From: an uncultured delta proteobacterium
GTDB lineage: Bacteria; Myxococcota_A; Polyangia; Polyangiales; Polyangiaceae
Reading direction: 5' to 3'
Assembly: GCA_903892415.1 (NCBI GenBank)
Contig: CAITIQ010000291.1
Coordinates: 124,001 to 188,000, forward strand
DNA length: 64,000 nt
Shown piece after piece: positions 26,376 to 35,684 of the stretch. Below the pieces are notes generated by a model. That model searched no databases and had not been told where the DNA came from. It saw nothing but the letters and a program-made list of their open reading frames with translations. The position numbers were made by a program, and so were the translations under genes. Each line of letters opens with the position of its first letter. Position 1 is the stretch's first letter.

Positions 26376-28135
26376 GTCGAGAAGATGAAACCCCCTCGCG
26401 GGATGGTCGCAAGCCCTCAATTCCGGCGCCGGCGACCGTGCCGCGGCCTTCTCGTCCTCCTTCGGCGCAGAGTGGCCGCAAAGCCACGCTCGATGGGGTT
26501 GCGCCGCACGTGGCTGGTTATGCTTACGTGGAACCTACCCACAGTGAAGACTTCGATTCCGAGCGAACGGTGGTGGTGGATCAATCGGACCACGAGGACG
26601 GTCCGACCGCCGACTACGATCCGCGCGTCGTCGGCTATGATCCGCGCGCTCGCGGGGTCTTTCTCCCAGCAACTCCGAGTACCCCGCTGCCTCCACGGGT
26701 CGAACTCGAAGCGCGACCGAGTGAGACAGGGCGCAAGCGTAACTCGCGGCGCACGGTCAAGCTCGTCGACCCAAAGAAGGGCGATGCTGATGGCGCCAAT
26801 GATGCGACGCTGACGCCGGTCTTGCCCGAAGTAGTGGAGGCCGAGGCGCATACGACTCGAGGCGCAGCCCAAGAGCCGTTTTCCGAACTTCCGGATTTTT
26901 CGGATGCCGTTGCCGATGAGATCACGGTGGTTCGCGCACTGCGCATCATCAACGTGGGGAACGAGCCTCCCCCGCCGTTCAAGTCGGCCCAGGTCACGTG
27001 GCCGCCCCCGCCTGACCACGCTGAACTCGATACCGGGTGGACTCCAATTGCTCCGCCAGTGGTCGACTACCCACCGCCGGGTGACTACGCGTCGGCGCCA
27101 ATGCCGGAAATCCCGGCCACCCCGGTGTTCTCACCGAGCGTAGAAGTGCGGGTCCCGTCCGCTCCCGATATCCCGGTTATCACCGAGGATATTCCACCCA
27201 TCATCGAGCTTGATTCGGACCGTATTCCGGATGAGCGCGACGACCTGATCGAGGATATCGAGCCGGATTCGCTCCCTCTTCCCGACGAGCCGCTGCACAC
27301 GCCCAAGAAGCCGCCGCCGCCGCCGCCGAAGGCTCGCCCCGAGCCGAAGGCCGTCACCGAGCTGCCAAAGAAGGGCAAGCCGTGGTGGGAAGATATCTTC
27401 TCCGAAGAGTACCTGCGCACGCACGATCGGCCTGACGAGCTGACCGTCCAACGCGAGGTGAACTTCATCGAAGAGAGCCTCGGCATGGAGAAGCATGCGG
27501 TCGTGCTCGACCTGGCTTGCGGAGCAGGAGACCACACGATCGACTTTGCGCTGCGTGGCTACAACGTGATGGGGCTCGACTATTCGGCGGGCCAGCTCGC
27601 CCTTGCCGAACAGCGCCTGAAGAACCGCACTCGAGCGATCACCGCCCCGACGGTTCCCACGTTCGTTCAAGGCGACATGCGTGAGCTGGCCTACGAAGAA
27701 GCCTTTGACGGCGTCTACTGCTGGGGCACGAGCTTCGGCTACTTCGACGAGGAAAAGAACCTCGCGGTTTTGCAGAACGTGCACCGTTCACTCAAGCAAG
27801 GCGGCATGTTCCTGCTGGACGTCGTCAATCGCGACTACGTTGCCTCACGAGCGCCTGGGCTGGTTTGGTTCGAAGGAGACCGGTGCGTCTGCATGGATGA
27901 CACCTATCTCGACTTCTTCACCAGTCGTTTGCGTGTGAAGCGAACCGCGATGTTCGAGGGTGGCCTTTCGCGCGAGCTCGACTACTCGATTCGGCTCTAC
28001 ACCTTGCACGAGCTTGGCAAGATGCTGCACGAGGCTGGCTTCAAAGTGATTGAAGTCACCGGCCTAACCGCTCACCCCGGCGTCTTTTTTGGCACGGAGT
28101 CGCCTCGCATCATCGTGTTGGCCGAGCGTGCCTGA
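26372..28135 (+). CDS. SAM-dependent methyltransferase with long disordered N-terminal region
   Basis: A 587-residue protein. The first roughly 340 residues are Pro/Glu/Asp-rich and low in complexity (for example KKPPPPPPKARPEPK), probably disordered. From about 345 a class-I methyltransferase domain begins at WWEDIFSEEYLRTHD. Motif I is VLDLACGAGD near 377-386, the acidic ribose-binding residue is in MGLDYS, and QGDMREL and VYCWGTSFGYF follow. The C-terminal MFLLDVVNRDY region is typical of small-molecule methyltransferases. No membrane helix is seen. Its ATG overlaps the psd stop and its end overlaps the next gene by 8 nt. Methylation of a phospholipid head group or a lipid precursor is a possible role from context only. 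Confidence 0.82.
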   Translation: MSREDETPSRDGRKPSIPAPATVPRPSRPPSAQSGRKATLDGVAPHVAGYAYVEPTHSEDFDSERTVVVDQSDHEDGPTADYDPRVVGYDPRARGVFLPATPSTPLPPRVELEARPSETGRKRNSRRTVKLVDPKKGDADGANDATLTPVLPEVVEAEAHTTRGAAQEPFSELPDFSDAVADEITVVRALRIINVGNEPPPPFKSAQVTWPPPPDHAELDTGWTPIAPPVVDYPPPGDYASAPMPEIPATPVFSPSVEVRVPSAPDIPVITEDIPPIIELDSDRIPDERDDLIEDIEPDSLPLPDEPLHTPKKPPPPPPKARPEPKAVTELPKKGKPWWEDIFSEEYLRTHDRPDELTVQREVNFIEESLGMEKHAVVLDLACGAGDHTIDFALRGYNVMGLDYSAGQLALAEQRLKNRTRAITAPTVPTFVQGDMRELAYEEAFDGVYCWGTSFGYFDEEKNLAVLQNVHRSLKQGGMFLLDVVNRDYVASRAPGLVWFEGDRCVCMDDTYLDFFTSRLRVKRTAMFEGGLSRELDYSIRLYTLHELGKMLHEAGFKVIEVTGLTAHPGVFFGTESPRIIVLAERA

Positions 28136-30146
28136 AGGCCCCGCTGAACTGAACCTGCTCCGCGAGCTTTCGGGCGTCGCGGTCAGCTCTTCCCCTCTCG
28201 ACCGACAGAGCTACTCGCGCGATCTTTGGCCTCGGCATCACATCAATGTGAGCGCAGGCCAATTGCCAACCTCGCGCCCACTGGCCGTTGTCTGGCCAGA
28301 CACTGTCGAGGCGGCTGTAAGGGTCGTCGAACTGTGTGCTCGCGAGGGGCTACCGATCGCGCCGTTTGGAGCTGGCTCGGGCGTCTGTGGAGGTACCCTC
28401 CCAGACCCTCGCACGGTGGTCGTCGACCTCAAGCGGTTGAACCGCATCCGTTCGATCGATCGCGAACGAGGGGTGCTCGAGGTCGAAGCTGGAGCGATGG
28501 GCATTCGTCTCGAGGAGGACCTCAACGTTGCGGGTTTCACACTCGGCCATTTCCCCTCCAGCATCCTTTGCTCGACGGTCGGCGGCTGGCTCGCAGCGCG
28601 CAGCGCTGGTCAGTGCTCGGGCCGCTACGGCAAGATTGAAGACATGGTGGTTTCCCTCGACTGCATCGTTGGTCGAGGAGAGCCCGTGCGGTTTCGTCGG
28701 CGAACGCAGGGCCCGGATCTCACTCCGTTGATGGTTGGCAGTGAAGGCATCTTGGGGCTCATCACCAGCGCTGAGCTTCGAATGCATCCTGTGCCGAGCG
28801 CGCGAGCGTACATCGCCTACTCGTTCCCGAATCTCGAGGCGGGCTACGAGAGCTTGCGCGAGATGTTTCAGGCCGGTCTGCGGCCGGCTGTGTCGCGACT
28901 CTACGACGCCTTCGATTCGTTCATGGCGAAGCGCGGAGCCGTGAAACGGCGCAAAGACAAGTCGCAGTCGTCTCCTGCTGCCGGCGCCGCTCTGAAGGAC
29001 GCGGCTCTTCGGCTGCTGCTGCGGTCGCCGCGCGCGATGAACTTCGCGCTCGATGCAGCGGGCGACAAGACCTTCGGTGGCACGCTCCTGATTCTGATCT
29101 TCGAGGGGACGTCGAGCGAAAACGCCGAGGACCTCGAACGCGTCGCCAACGTCGCAGCTCGAAACGGCGGTCAGTCCTTGGGAGAAGCACCGGCGCGTCA
29201 CTGGGAGAAGCACCGTTACTCGGTCTCCTATCGTCAGGCCCCCGTGTTCATGTCGGGAGCCTTCAGCGACACGATGGAGGTTGCTGCACCCTGGTCGAGG
29301 CTCGGTGCCCTCTACCACTCCGTCCGCGAGGCCATGCGGCCCCACGTCTTCGTGATGGCCCACCTCTCGCACGCGTACCCGGATGGTTGCAGCATCTACT
29401 TCACGTTTGCAGGCTCCGCGAAAACTCACGAGGAGGCTCTGCAAAAGTACGATGCGGTTTGGCGAGATGCGCCGCTTGCAGCCGCACAAGCCGGCGGGAC
29501 CATCTCGCATCATCACGGTGTCGGTCGAAGCAAGGCACCTCGTCTTTCAGCCGAATTGGGCTTCGGTACCGAGGTCGTTCGCAGCCTTGCGCGGGTGCTC
29601 GATCCGGCTGCCGTGTTCAACCCAGGTAACCTCTTGCCGACCCCTGCGACTCCTCGAGGTCATGGGCCAGTCGGCTTTGCCGGGTCTCTGGAGGTGGATG
29701 ACCGCTCGCTATTGGTTTCAGCGCGAGGCGACCGTTTGTTGGGGGAGATTCACGACGAGGCTCAAGCACGAGGCATGAACCTCGGGCTGTCGCAGCTCGA
29801 TCGCAATGAAACGTTACGCAGCTTCATCGCTCGGGGCGGCCCGGGGTCGCGTGACCCGTTTGAAGACCCCGTGGATCACGTCGTTGCAGGGTTTTCAGCG
29901 ACGCTCCGCAGTGGCTCGTTCTTTCATGTTGGGGCGGGACCACGCAAGGCGGTTGGGCCGGATCTGCTAGCTCTCTTTTGGGGTATGGGTGAGCGAACAG
30001 GCACCATCGAACACGTGGTGCTCCGGCTGCACCGCAATGGTCTATCGGCGCGTCCAATGTCCTCCTCGATCGAGCGGAACCCACCAATTACAGTGGAAGA
30101 GTCGCGCTGGATCGACGCGTTGACCGAGGCCGGAGGTAGCGCCTGA
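28128..30146 (+). CDS. FAD-linked oxidase, alkylglycerone-phosphate-synthase-like, with extra C-terminal domain
   Basis: About 672 residues from a GTG at 28128 that overlaps the methyltransferase end by 8 nt. A PCMH-type FAD-binding domain (about 44-215) shows RPLAVVWPDTVEAA, the GAGSGVCGG pyrophosphate loop near 82 and STVGGWLAARSAGQ. The cap domain follows and ends with the histidine cluster SHHHGVGRSKAPRL near 459-472 and DPAAVFNPGNLLP. HHH before GVG is the signature of alkylglycerone-phosphate synthase, which forms the ether bond of ether lipids. Residues about 510-672 form an additional segment that looks like a second, degenerate FAD-binding half, similar in feel to GlcE. A D-lactate or glycolate dehydrogenase role is the alternative. 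Confidence 0.75.
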   Translation: MPEGPAELNLLRELSGVAVSSSPLDRQSYSRDLWPRHHINVSAGQLPTSRPLAVVWPDTVEAAVRVVELCAREGLPIAPFGAGSGVCGGTLPDPRTVVVDLKRLNRIRSIDRERGVLEVEAGAMGIRLEEDLNVAGFTLGHFPSSILCSTVGGWLAARSAGQCSGRYGKIEDMVVSLDCIVGRGEPVRFRRRTQGPDLTPLMVGSEGILGLITSAELRMHPVPSARAYIAYSFPNLEAGYESLREMFQAGLRPAVSRLYDAFDSFMAKRGAVKRRKDKSQSSPAAGAALKDAALRLLLRSPRAMNFALDAAGDKTFGGTLLILIFEGTSSENAEDLERVANVAARNGGQSLGEAPARHWEKHRYSVSYRQAPVFMSGAFSDTMEVAAPWSRLGALYHSVREAMRPHVFVMAHLSHAYPDGCSIYFTFAGSAKTHEEALQKYDAVWRDAPLAAAQAGGTISHHHGVGRSKAPRLSAELGFGTEVVRSLARVLDPAAVFNPGNLLPTPATPRGHGPVGFAGSLEVDDRSLLVSARGDRLLGEIHDEAQARGMNLGLSQLDRNETLRSFIARGGPGSRDPFEDPVDHVVAGFSATLRSGSFFHVGAGPRKAVGPDLLALFWGMGERTGTIEHVVLRLHRNGLSARPMSSSIERNPPITVEESRWIDALTEAGGSA

Positions 30147-30216
30147 GGTCCCTTACTGTCTTGGCCTGAAACAGTGATAGGGCAGGTCCGGGTTTTCTTG
30201 TACGTTCAGCGACCCG

Positions 30217-31812
30217 ATGGGTCGTCTTGTAACCAAACGAGCACTTGAAACGCTCGTCGTCGCGTCTGTGGCGGCTCTTTCGAGCTCGGCTATGGCTCAG
30301 GCTGCTGATGCGCCGCCTACTTCCCAGCCCAGCCCGGCAACGGCTCAAGCGCCCGCCGTCACCGAAACGCCCAAACCCAGCACTGGGGCGAAAAAGCGTC
30401 CAGGGCCTGCTCCGTCCGCCGTCGAGGCCGCCAGCACACCTGCTCGGCCAGCTCTAAAGCCAGGTGAAAAGCGCCCGGTCCAGGACTACGACGGCCGCGA
30501 AGACACGACTTCGGCCGCGGAGGACGCGCTGTGGCTGCCACGGATCGTGCTGTTCCCGGTTTACCTGGTCGTTGAAACGTTCATCCGCTTGCCTGTCGGG
30601 GCTCTCACAGTCGCCGTCGAGAGCAACGACGTGGTTGGCGAGCTGACCAACATCTTTGTTTTTGGCCCCGACAACAACATCGGCATCGTACCGACTGCCT
30701 TCGTCGACTTCGGGTTTCGGCCCAGCTTCGGCGTCTACAGTTTCTGGAACGACTTCCTCGTCAGGGGCAACGACCTGCGGCTGAACCTGGGCTTTGGTGG
30801 TTTGGGGTTTTGGCGAGCCTCGATCGCCGATCGAATTCCTGTTGATACGCCGATCGGCACCGAACGGGCGAAGTCCTTTCTTCAGGTCGAGGCCAACGTT
30901 CTCACACGCTCGGACTTGTCGTTCTGGGGAATCGGACCGCGCAGTCGAACGGAGGATGAAGGCGGCTACTCGCTGACGACGTTTGGCGGAGGTGGTCGCG
31001 CCCATGTCGAGCCTTGGAGAGGCACCTTTATCGAAGCCTGGGCCACGCTGCGCAAGACAACGACGGGGGCTGGCTCTTGCTCGGATCAGGTGAGCATCAT
31101 CGAGAACAACTCCTTCACGCGCATCTGTGAGACTCCAACTATACGGCGCAATATCTTGGACGGCGTGTATGACGCTCCATCTTCGTATGGTCGTCCTTAC
31201 ACGACGGTAAAGACCGGCTTGCGAGCCGCGTTGGACTCACGTGAAGAGCGCCCGGCTCCCGGCTCTGGTGTGGCGGTCGATCTTTCCGGAGAGCTCGTCA
31301 CCGACATCGATGAGCCACAGCTCGCGTCGTGGATCAACTACGGCGCAACCGCCGCTGGCTTCGTTGATCTGACCGGGACGCAGCGCGTACTGAGCCTGAC
31401 GATTGCCGCGCGTTTTCAAGACGCTCTCGAAGAAGACAAGACCATTCCCTTTACCGAGCTGGTCGGGGCCACTCACATCGAAAACGTCCCTGACCTTGAT
31501 CTGCTGCGTGGCTTTCTGCCTGGCCGGCTCCTCGGATCAAGCGCCATTGCAGCTACCGTTGAGTACCATTGGCCGATCTGGGCGTTCATCGATGGAACGA
31601 TGCAGGCCGCGGTCGGGAACGTCTTCAAGGGTTCTCACTTGGATGATTTCGATCCGGAGTTATTACGCTTCTCTTTCCTGGGTGGCATCCGCTCGCCCAA
31701 TCATCGCGATCACTCGTTCAACCTCCTGGTAGGGTTTGGAACCGAGCCGTTCGTCGATGGTGGTAGTCCGACCAGCTTCCGCTTTTTGATCGGCGGAACG
31801 ACAGGCTTTTGA
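30217..31812 (+). CDS. Omp85/BamA-superfamily outer-membrane beta-barrel protein
   Basis: A 531-residue protein with a signal peptide ending near SSAMAQA, a Pro/Ala/Thr-rich linker to about 80, then an amphipathic beta-barrel of alternating strands that ends in Phe (FRFLIGGTTGF), as outer-membrane barrels do. The segment LRGFLPGRLLGSSAIAATVE carries the LRGF-type element of the Omp85 superfamily. There are no clear POTRA repeats, so it is more like a surface-antigen or TamA-barrel-only protein than BamA. It follows the AGPS-like gene by 70 nt and precedes an OmpA-type lipoprotein. Substrate or partner is unknown. Confidence 0.75.
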   Translation: MGRLVTKRALETLVVASVAALSSSAMAQAADAPPTSQPSPATAQAPAVTETPKPSTGAKKRPGPAPSAVEAASTPARPALKPGEKRPVQDYDGREDTTSAAEDALWLPRIVLFPVYLVVETFIRLPVGALTVAVESNDVVGELTNIFVFGPDNNIGIVPTAFVDFGFRPSFGVYSFWNDFLVRGNDLRLNLGFGGLGFWRASIADRIPVDTPIGTERAKSFLQVEANVLTRSDLSFWGIGPRSRTEDEGGYSLTTFGGGGRAHVEPWRGTFIEAWATLRKTTTGAGSCSDQVSIIENNSFTRICETPTIRRNILDGVYDAPSSYGRPYTTVKTGLRAALDSREERPAPGSGVAVDLSGELVTDIDEPQLASWINYGATAAGFVDLTGTQRVLSLTIAARFQDALEEDKTIPFTELVGATHIENVPDLDLLRGFLPGRLLGSSAIAATVEYHWPIWAFIDGTMQAAVGNVFKGSHLDDFDPELLRFSFLGGIRSPNHRDHSFNLLVGFGTEPFVDGGSPTSFRFLIGGTTGF

Positions 31813-31866
31813 TCGAACTTCCCGGGCGCACGTCGTCTGGATAAGGTCCCTAAAAAGGAGCACGAA

Positions 31867-32694
31867 GTGGAACTACGCAAGATTCTGGTCATGCTCGTGA
31901 GCGCCGGGTGCTTCACGGGTTGCGGCTACTCCGAAGAGGAGTGGAAGGCGCAGCTAGCTAAGTACAAAACGCTGGAGGAGCAGTCTCAGGCCGCCGAGTC
32001 AAAGCTCAAGGCGGACCTCGAGGCTGAGCGCAATCGAGTCAGCCAGCTGACACAGGAGCTACAAAACGCTGGCGTCGATATATCGAAGCTCAAGCTGAGC
32101 TTGGATGAGTCGGGCTCCCAGCTGAGCAAGCTCTCGCTGACGGTGGAGGAGCAACAGCGCGCCTTGGTTGAGTACCAGGCCAAGGCCAGGCAGCTCGAGG
32201 CGATCAAGGCGCGCTTCGAAACGCTCAAGAAAAAGTTGGATGCGCTGACCAAGCTTGGTTTGGCCGTCACGATTCGCAACAACCGCATGGTCATCTCCCT
32301 GCCCGGCGACGTGCTCTTTGACTCGGGCAAAGAGACGCTGCGCAAAGAAGGAAAGGAGATCCTCTCGAAGGTCGCCGGCGTCATCAAGGCGGACAGCTCG
32401 CTCGTCCAGCGCTACTACCAGGTGGCAGGGCACACCGACAGCAAGCCGTATGCTGGCGTGTTCCGCGATAACTGGGGCCTTTCGTTGATGCGCTCTCGCG
32501 AGGTCTTGTTGTTCCTCGTGAACGACGCTTCGACCGGCATGCCCGCGGCCAAATGGAGCGCGGCGGGTTTTGGCGATACCGATCCGATCGCGGACAACGG
32601 CGCTGATGATGGCCGTCAGCGCAATCGGCGCTGCGATGTGATCGTGGTCCCAAGCGTCGAAGAAATGCTCGATCTCAAGACGATCGCTAACTGA
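31867..32694 (+). CDS. OmpA-family lipoprotein with coiled-coil
   Basis: A 275-residue protein starting at GTG with a strong AAGGAG 6 nt upstream. A signal peptide leads to the lipobox CFTGC (Cys19). Residues about 25-130 form a heptad-rich coiled-coil (EEQSQAAESKLKADLEAER). The C-terminal OmpA-like domain (about 145-265) has ISLPGDVLFDSG, GHTDSKP, the LMRSREVLLFL helix, GFGDTDPIADN and GRQRNRRCDV, the peptidoglycan-binding signature. It probably tethers the outer membrane to the cell wall. It is 54 nt downstream of the Omp85-like gene and may be co-transcribed. A nested hairpin lies after it. Confidence 0.88.
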   Translation: MELRKILVMLVSAGCFTGCGYSEEEWKAQLAKYKTLEEQSQAAESKLKADLEAERNRVSQLTQELQNAGVDISKLKLSLDESGSQLSKLSLTVEEQQRALVEYQAKARQLEAIKARFETLKKKLDALTKLGLAVTIRNNRMVISLPGDVLFDSGKETLRKEGKEILSKVAGVIKADSSLVQRYYQVAGHTDSKPYAGVFRDNWGLSLMRSREVLLFLVNDASTGMPAAKWSAAGFGDTDPIADNGADDGRQRNRRCDVIVVPSVEEMLDLKTIAN

Positions 32695-32731
32695 GCAGGT
32701 TCGATCGCGGACTGAACGAGCCCTTTTGCCG

Positions 32732-32778
32732 AGAGCGCAGCTTTGGCGGAGTTAGTGAGCACTCCGCGCCTCGCTCTC
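32732..32778. terminator. nested inverted repeat between convergent genes
   Basis: GAGAGCG pairs with CGCTCTC as an outer stem, and GCGGAGT with ACTCCGC as an inner stem, in the gap between the OmpA-type gene (+) and the esterase gene (-), reaching the latter's stop codon. It has no T-run, so a bidirectional terminator is plausible but not proven. Confidence 0.4.
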
Positions 32779-33928
32779 AGCACTCTGATGGATTGATGCA
32801 CTCTCCGGTTCGCTCAACCGCGCTTCCAGCCCCGAGCCCGCACCACTCGGGAAGGTCTGCGGGCACGCCCTGCTCGAGGTAGATGGATTGTCCGGGGCTA
32901 TTCCAATACGGGTGGTCGAGGATGAAGTCCCACATCCCCTTGTACTTGGAGAAGCCCTGCGGACCTTCAAACGGCGGCTCCGAATGACCACAGTTGTGGA
33001 TGCATTCGACAAAGAAATGGCCATCTTCCGTTAGGTTCTGCTCGAGGTCTGCCGAGAGATCCTCGAACGAAAGCAGGCCCTGACACGTGTCTCCGCTTCC
33101 GCCCCAAAGCACGAGGCCGGGGAGCCGATGTTCTGCGGTCCCCCAATCCTTGATGGCAAACCCTCCGGTGCCGCCCGATAGCGACACGAAGGAACTCAAG
33201 TGCGTGCTGCGCTGGTGTGCGAGTTGACCGGTGAACAACGCCCCAGCGCTGACGCCCACGCTCGCTACGCAGTTGTTGTCCACAGAGAATGCACTCGCCA
33301 CGCAGGAGAGCATGTCGTCGAAAAAGGCGAGCTCCTCGTCTACGCGCGCTTGGCTCTGGGTCTTGTCGTAGGGCCAAACGAATTGGATGTCGCCCTTCTT
33401 CTCCGGGATCACCGCGATGAAGTTTTGCGTATTGGCCGCGAGCTGCACCTCGGCACGGTTCAAGAATTCGTCAGCGCTTCCTCCTAGCCAATGCCAGAGG
33501 AAGAACACTGGATAGGAAGCATTGGGGTCGTAGTTCTCCGGTAGCACGAGGATGAACTCGCGATCGTTGCCTGAGGAGACGAGTGTGTTGGCACCAGGTT
33601 CAAGGGTGGGGCAGGTCCCTTGGTACGTGGGGATCGGAGCTGCGACGGTGGCTCCAGCCGGCGGTGCCTCGCCGCAGCGACCAACAAAGTTTCCGGGGTT
33701 GCCGCCGCCCGTGGCGCCTTCACCTCCACCACCAGTGCTCGCGCCACCCGAGCTTGCACCACCGAGATCACTCCCTCCTGTGTTCGCTCCTCCAGCGCTG
33801 GCTCCGCCGCCTCCGCTGCTGGAGCTGGAAGCGCCAGCGCCGCCAGTGCCCCCGGTGCCACCGTCATCACAGGCCACCAAGGACGCGAGAACGAGGCTTA
33901 GCGACAGGGTGTTCGAGAGTGTCCGCAT
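32777..33928 (-). CDS. lipoprotein alpha/beta-hydrolase (feruloyl/PHB-depolymerase-type esterase)
   Basis: A 383-residue protein with lipobox SLVAC (Cys20), a Gly/Ser/Ala-rich linker of about 55 residues, and an alpha/beta-hydrolase domain. The nucleophile elbow is GVSAG at 225-229 (Ser227), the likely acid is Asp280 in WGGSGDTC, and the His is in HNCGHSEP near 311-315. The WHWLGGSADEF oxyanion-side region resembles LpqC-type and PHB/feruloyl esterases. Substrate could be a plant ester, polyhydroxyalkanoate or another secreted ester. Several Cys suggest disulfides, fitting an exported enzyme. A -35/-10 pair ends 6 nt before its ATG, implying a leaderless mRNA. Confidence 0.82.
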   Translation of the reverse strand: MRTLSNTLSLSLVLASLVACDDGGTGGTGGAGASSSSSGGGGASAGGANTGGSDLGGASSGGASTGGGGEGATGGGNPGNFVGRCGEAPPAGATVAAPIPTYQGTCPTLEPGANTLVSSGNDREFILVLPENYDPNASYPVFFLWHWLGGSADEFLNRAEVQLAANTQNFIAVIPEKKGDIQFVWPYDKTQSQARVDEELAFFDDMLSCVASAFSVDNNCVASVGVSAGALFTGQLAHQRSTHLSSFVSLSGGTGGFAIKDWGTAEHRLPGLVLWGGSGDTCQGLLSFEDLSADLEQNLTEDGHFFVECIHNCGHSEPPFEGPQGFSKYKGMWDFILDHPYWNSPGQSIYLEQGVPADLPEWCGLGAGSAVERTGECINPSEC

Positions 33929-33934
33929 TCGTTA

Positions 33935-33963
33935 TGCCTACGGCAGCTTGCCGGGGCATTCAA
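33935..33963 (-). promoter_or_regulatory. sigma70-type promoter of the esterase gene, start-codon proximal
   Basis: On the minus strand: TTGAAT, a 17-nt spacer, TAGGCA, then exactly 6 nt to the ATG at 33928. Transcription would begin at about the A of the start codon. Confidence 0.5.
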
Positions 33964-33995
33964 TGGTGACCGAGCGCGGGTTCGCCGGACGGTGG

Positions 33996-35522
33996 TCAGT
34001 TGAAGCCAAAGGCGTTGGGGATGTCGATGGTGAGCTCGACGTTACCCGCCTGGCCATTCCAACCGTCAACGATGATGTAGTAATCGCCTGGGGCGACGTT
34101 GATGAGCGTGAACTCGGAGCGCGTCGTTAGGAAGCCGTCATCGTTGCAGACCTCATCGGCGGCAGGACCACAGTTCCCACCGCGCACGTAGAGCACCGTG
34201 TCGAAGTTGGTGCCAGGATTCACCGTTGAGAAGGTGATGGCGCTCATGGTCGAAAGGACGCGGTACATCAGCACGAGCTCGCCGCCGGTTGCGGTTGAGC
34301 AGTCGTCGAAAAAGTCCGTCGGAGAATACGCGTTGGGTGCGCCCACCGTGCTGCCGGTGACGACCACATCCAGGCTGGTGTTGGCAAAAGTGACATCGTA
34401 GATCGGCCCACCTACGCCCGCGCAGTTCGGCAGAAAGAGCTCTTCATCGTTGTCCGCTGCGTTGCTGCAGCCCGGATCGCTGAGGTCGACGAAGCCGTCG
34501 ATGTCATCGTCGCTACCGTTCTGACATTGCGAGCCAATACAGCTCGACGTGATGTAGCCGTTACAACTTGCGTTGCAGGCCAGGGTTCCGCCGGCGAACC
34601 CTTGTGTCACGCAGGTTTGCCCCGCGAGGGTAGAGCCGTCGCAAATCTCCGTCCCCTCAATCGCGCTGTTGCCGCAGGTCTGTCCCGTGCACGCCTGAAG
34701 ATTCAGTTGGCATTCCGAATTGCACGACAGAGTGCCGCCCGTGAAGCCTTGCGTCACGCAGGTTTGGCCGGCGAGATTGTTGCCGTCGCAGGCCTCGCCC
34801 GCCTCGATCATGCCATCCCCGCAATCGGTACAAGCCGACTCGTTGAAGCTTTGGCAGTTGGCGGAACAGGTCAACGTTCCTGCGTCATGGCCTAAGAGGG
34901 CGCAGGTATTGCCGTTCAGATTGACCCCGTCGCAAACCTCCGCAGCCTCGAGTGTGCCGTTCCCGCAGCTGTAGCATTGGGAAGTATCGAGCGTGCAGCC
35001 CGCGGTGCAGGAGACTGTGCCCGAGTTGAAGCCGGCTGCGCTACAGGTGGCTCCGCCGAGCAGATTACCGTCACATTCCTCACCGGCGTTCAGCGAGCCA
35101 TTGCCGCAGTTGGGGGGAGACGTGCACGCGCTCGTATCAAAGGAGCAATCGGCGGCGCAGGCTAAGGTGCCACCCGTGAAACCTTGGGCGATTGAAACGC
35201 AATCCTGGTCGTTGAGCAGCTCGGCATCGCAGGCTTCTCCGGCGTTGAGTATGCCGTTGCCGCATTTATTCTCAGCACCACCGCTGCCGCCGCTGCCACC
35301 GGCGCTACCTCCCATTCCGCCCATCCCGCCCGTGGCCTGGCCGCCGGTGCTAGTTTCCCCGCCAGACGCGCCGTTAGCGCCGCTCGAGCTGCTCGCTCCG
35401 CCTTCCGCGCTACCGCCATTGCCACCGGTGTTGCCACCACCGGTAATCGATTCACCCTTCGCGCAAGCGCCGAGCAACATCAAGACAGAGAGGGACGTGC
35501 GGGAAGATAGGAAGCTACTCAT
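33996..35522 (-). CDS. lipoprotein with five myxobacterial-type cysteine-rich repeats
   Basis: About 508 residues from the ATG at 35522; an upstream TTG at 35606 is less likely because the signal peptide starts at this ATG. The lipobox is LLGAC, followed by a Gly/Ser/Ala linker. Five repeats of about 45 residues follow, each with six cysteines in the pattern CGNGxLNAGExCDG, then xTC, then SGTVSC, xxC, xxxxC. These match the Myxococcus disulfide-repeat type. A calcium-site-like segment (NGSDDDIDGFVDLSDPGC) and a C-terminal beta-sandwich follow (FDTVLYVRGGNCG, DYYIIVDGWNG), resembling a PPC-type domain. It is probably a surface-exposed structural or binding lipoprotein. No catalytic residues are seen. 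Confidence 0.82.
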   Translation of the reverse strand: MSSFLSSRTSLSVLMLLGACAKGESITGGGNTGGNGGSAEGGASSSSGANGASGGETSTGGQATGGMGGMGGSAGGSGGSGGAENKCGNGILNAGEACDAELLNDQDCVSIAQGFTGGTLACAADCSFDTSACTSPPNCGNGSLNAGEECDGNLLGGATCSAAGFNSGTVSCTAGCTLDTSQCYSCGNGTLEAAEVCDGVNLNGNTCALLGHDAGTLTCSANCQSFNESACTDCGDGMIEAGEACDGNNLAGQTCVTQGFTGGTLSCNSECQLNLQACTGQTCGNSAIEGTEICDGSTLAGQTCVTQGFAGGTLACNASCNGYITSSCIGSQCQNGSDDDIDGFVDLSDPGCSNAADNDEELFLPNCAGVGGPIYDVTFANTSLDVVVTGSTVGAPNAYSPTDFFDDCSTATGGELVLMYRVLSTMSAITFSTVNPGTNFDTVLYVRGGNCGPAADEVCNDDGFLTTRSEFTLINVAPGDYYIIVDGWNGQAGNVELTIDIPNAFGFN

Positions 35523-35684
35523 GGTACTGCTCACGGTGTGGCCGCGTCGGCGCGGCGCCTCCAGCATACCTTTTGGCGTACAGAAAGAGTGAAGCGCGCG
35601 TGCCAAGCGCGATTTGATGGGTAGTTCATGATCCCGAACGCTTGTCTAGCTGACTCGTTAAATAGCGCTTTTTCGCAAAGTTGC

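Noticed and set aside
28350..29516. 388-residue open frame antisense to the AGPS-like gene
   Set aside because: It overlaps a gene with clear motifs and its translation shows no recognisable domain or signal; GC-rich codon use creates such shadows.
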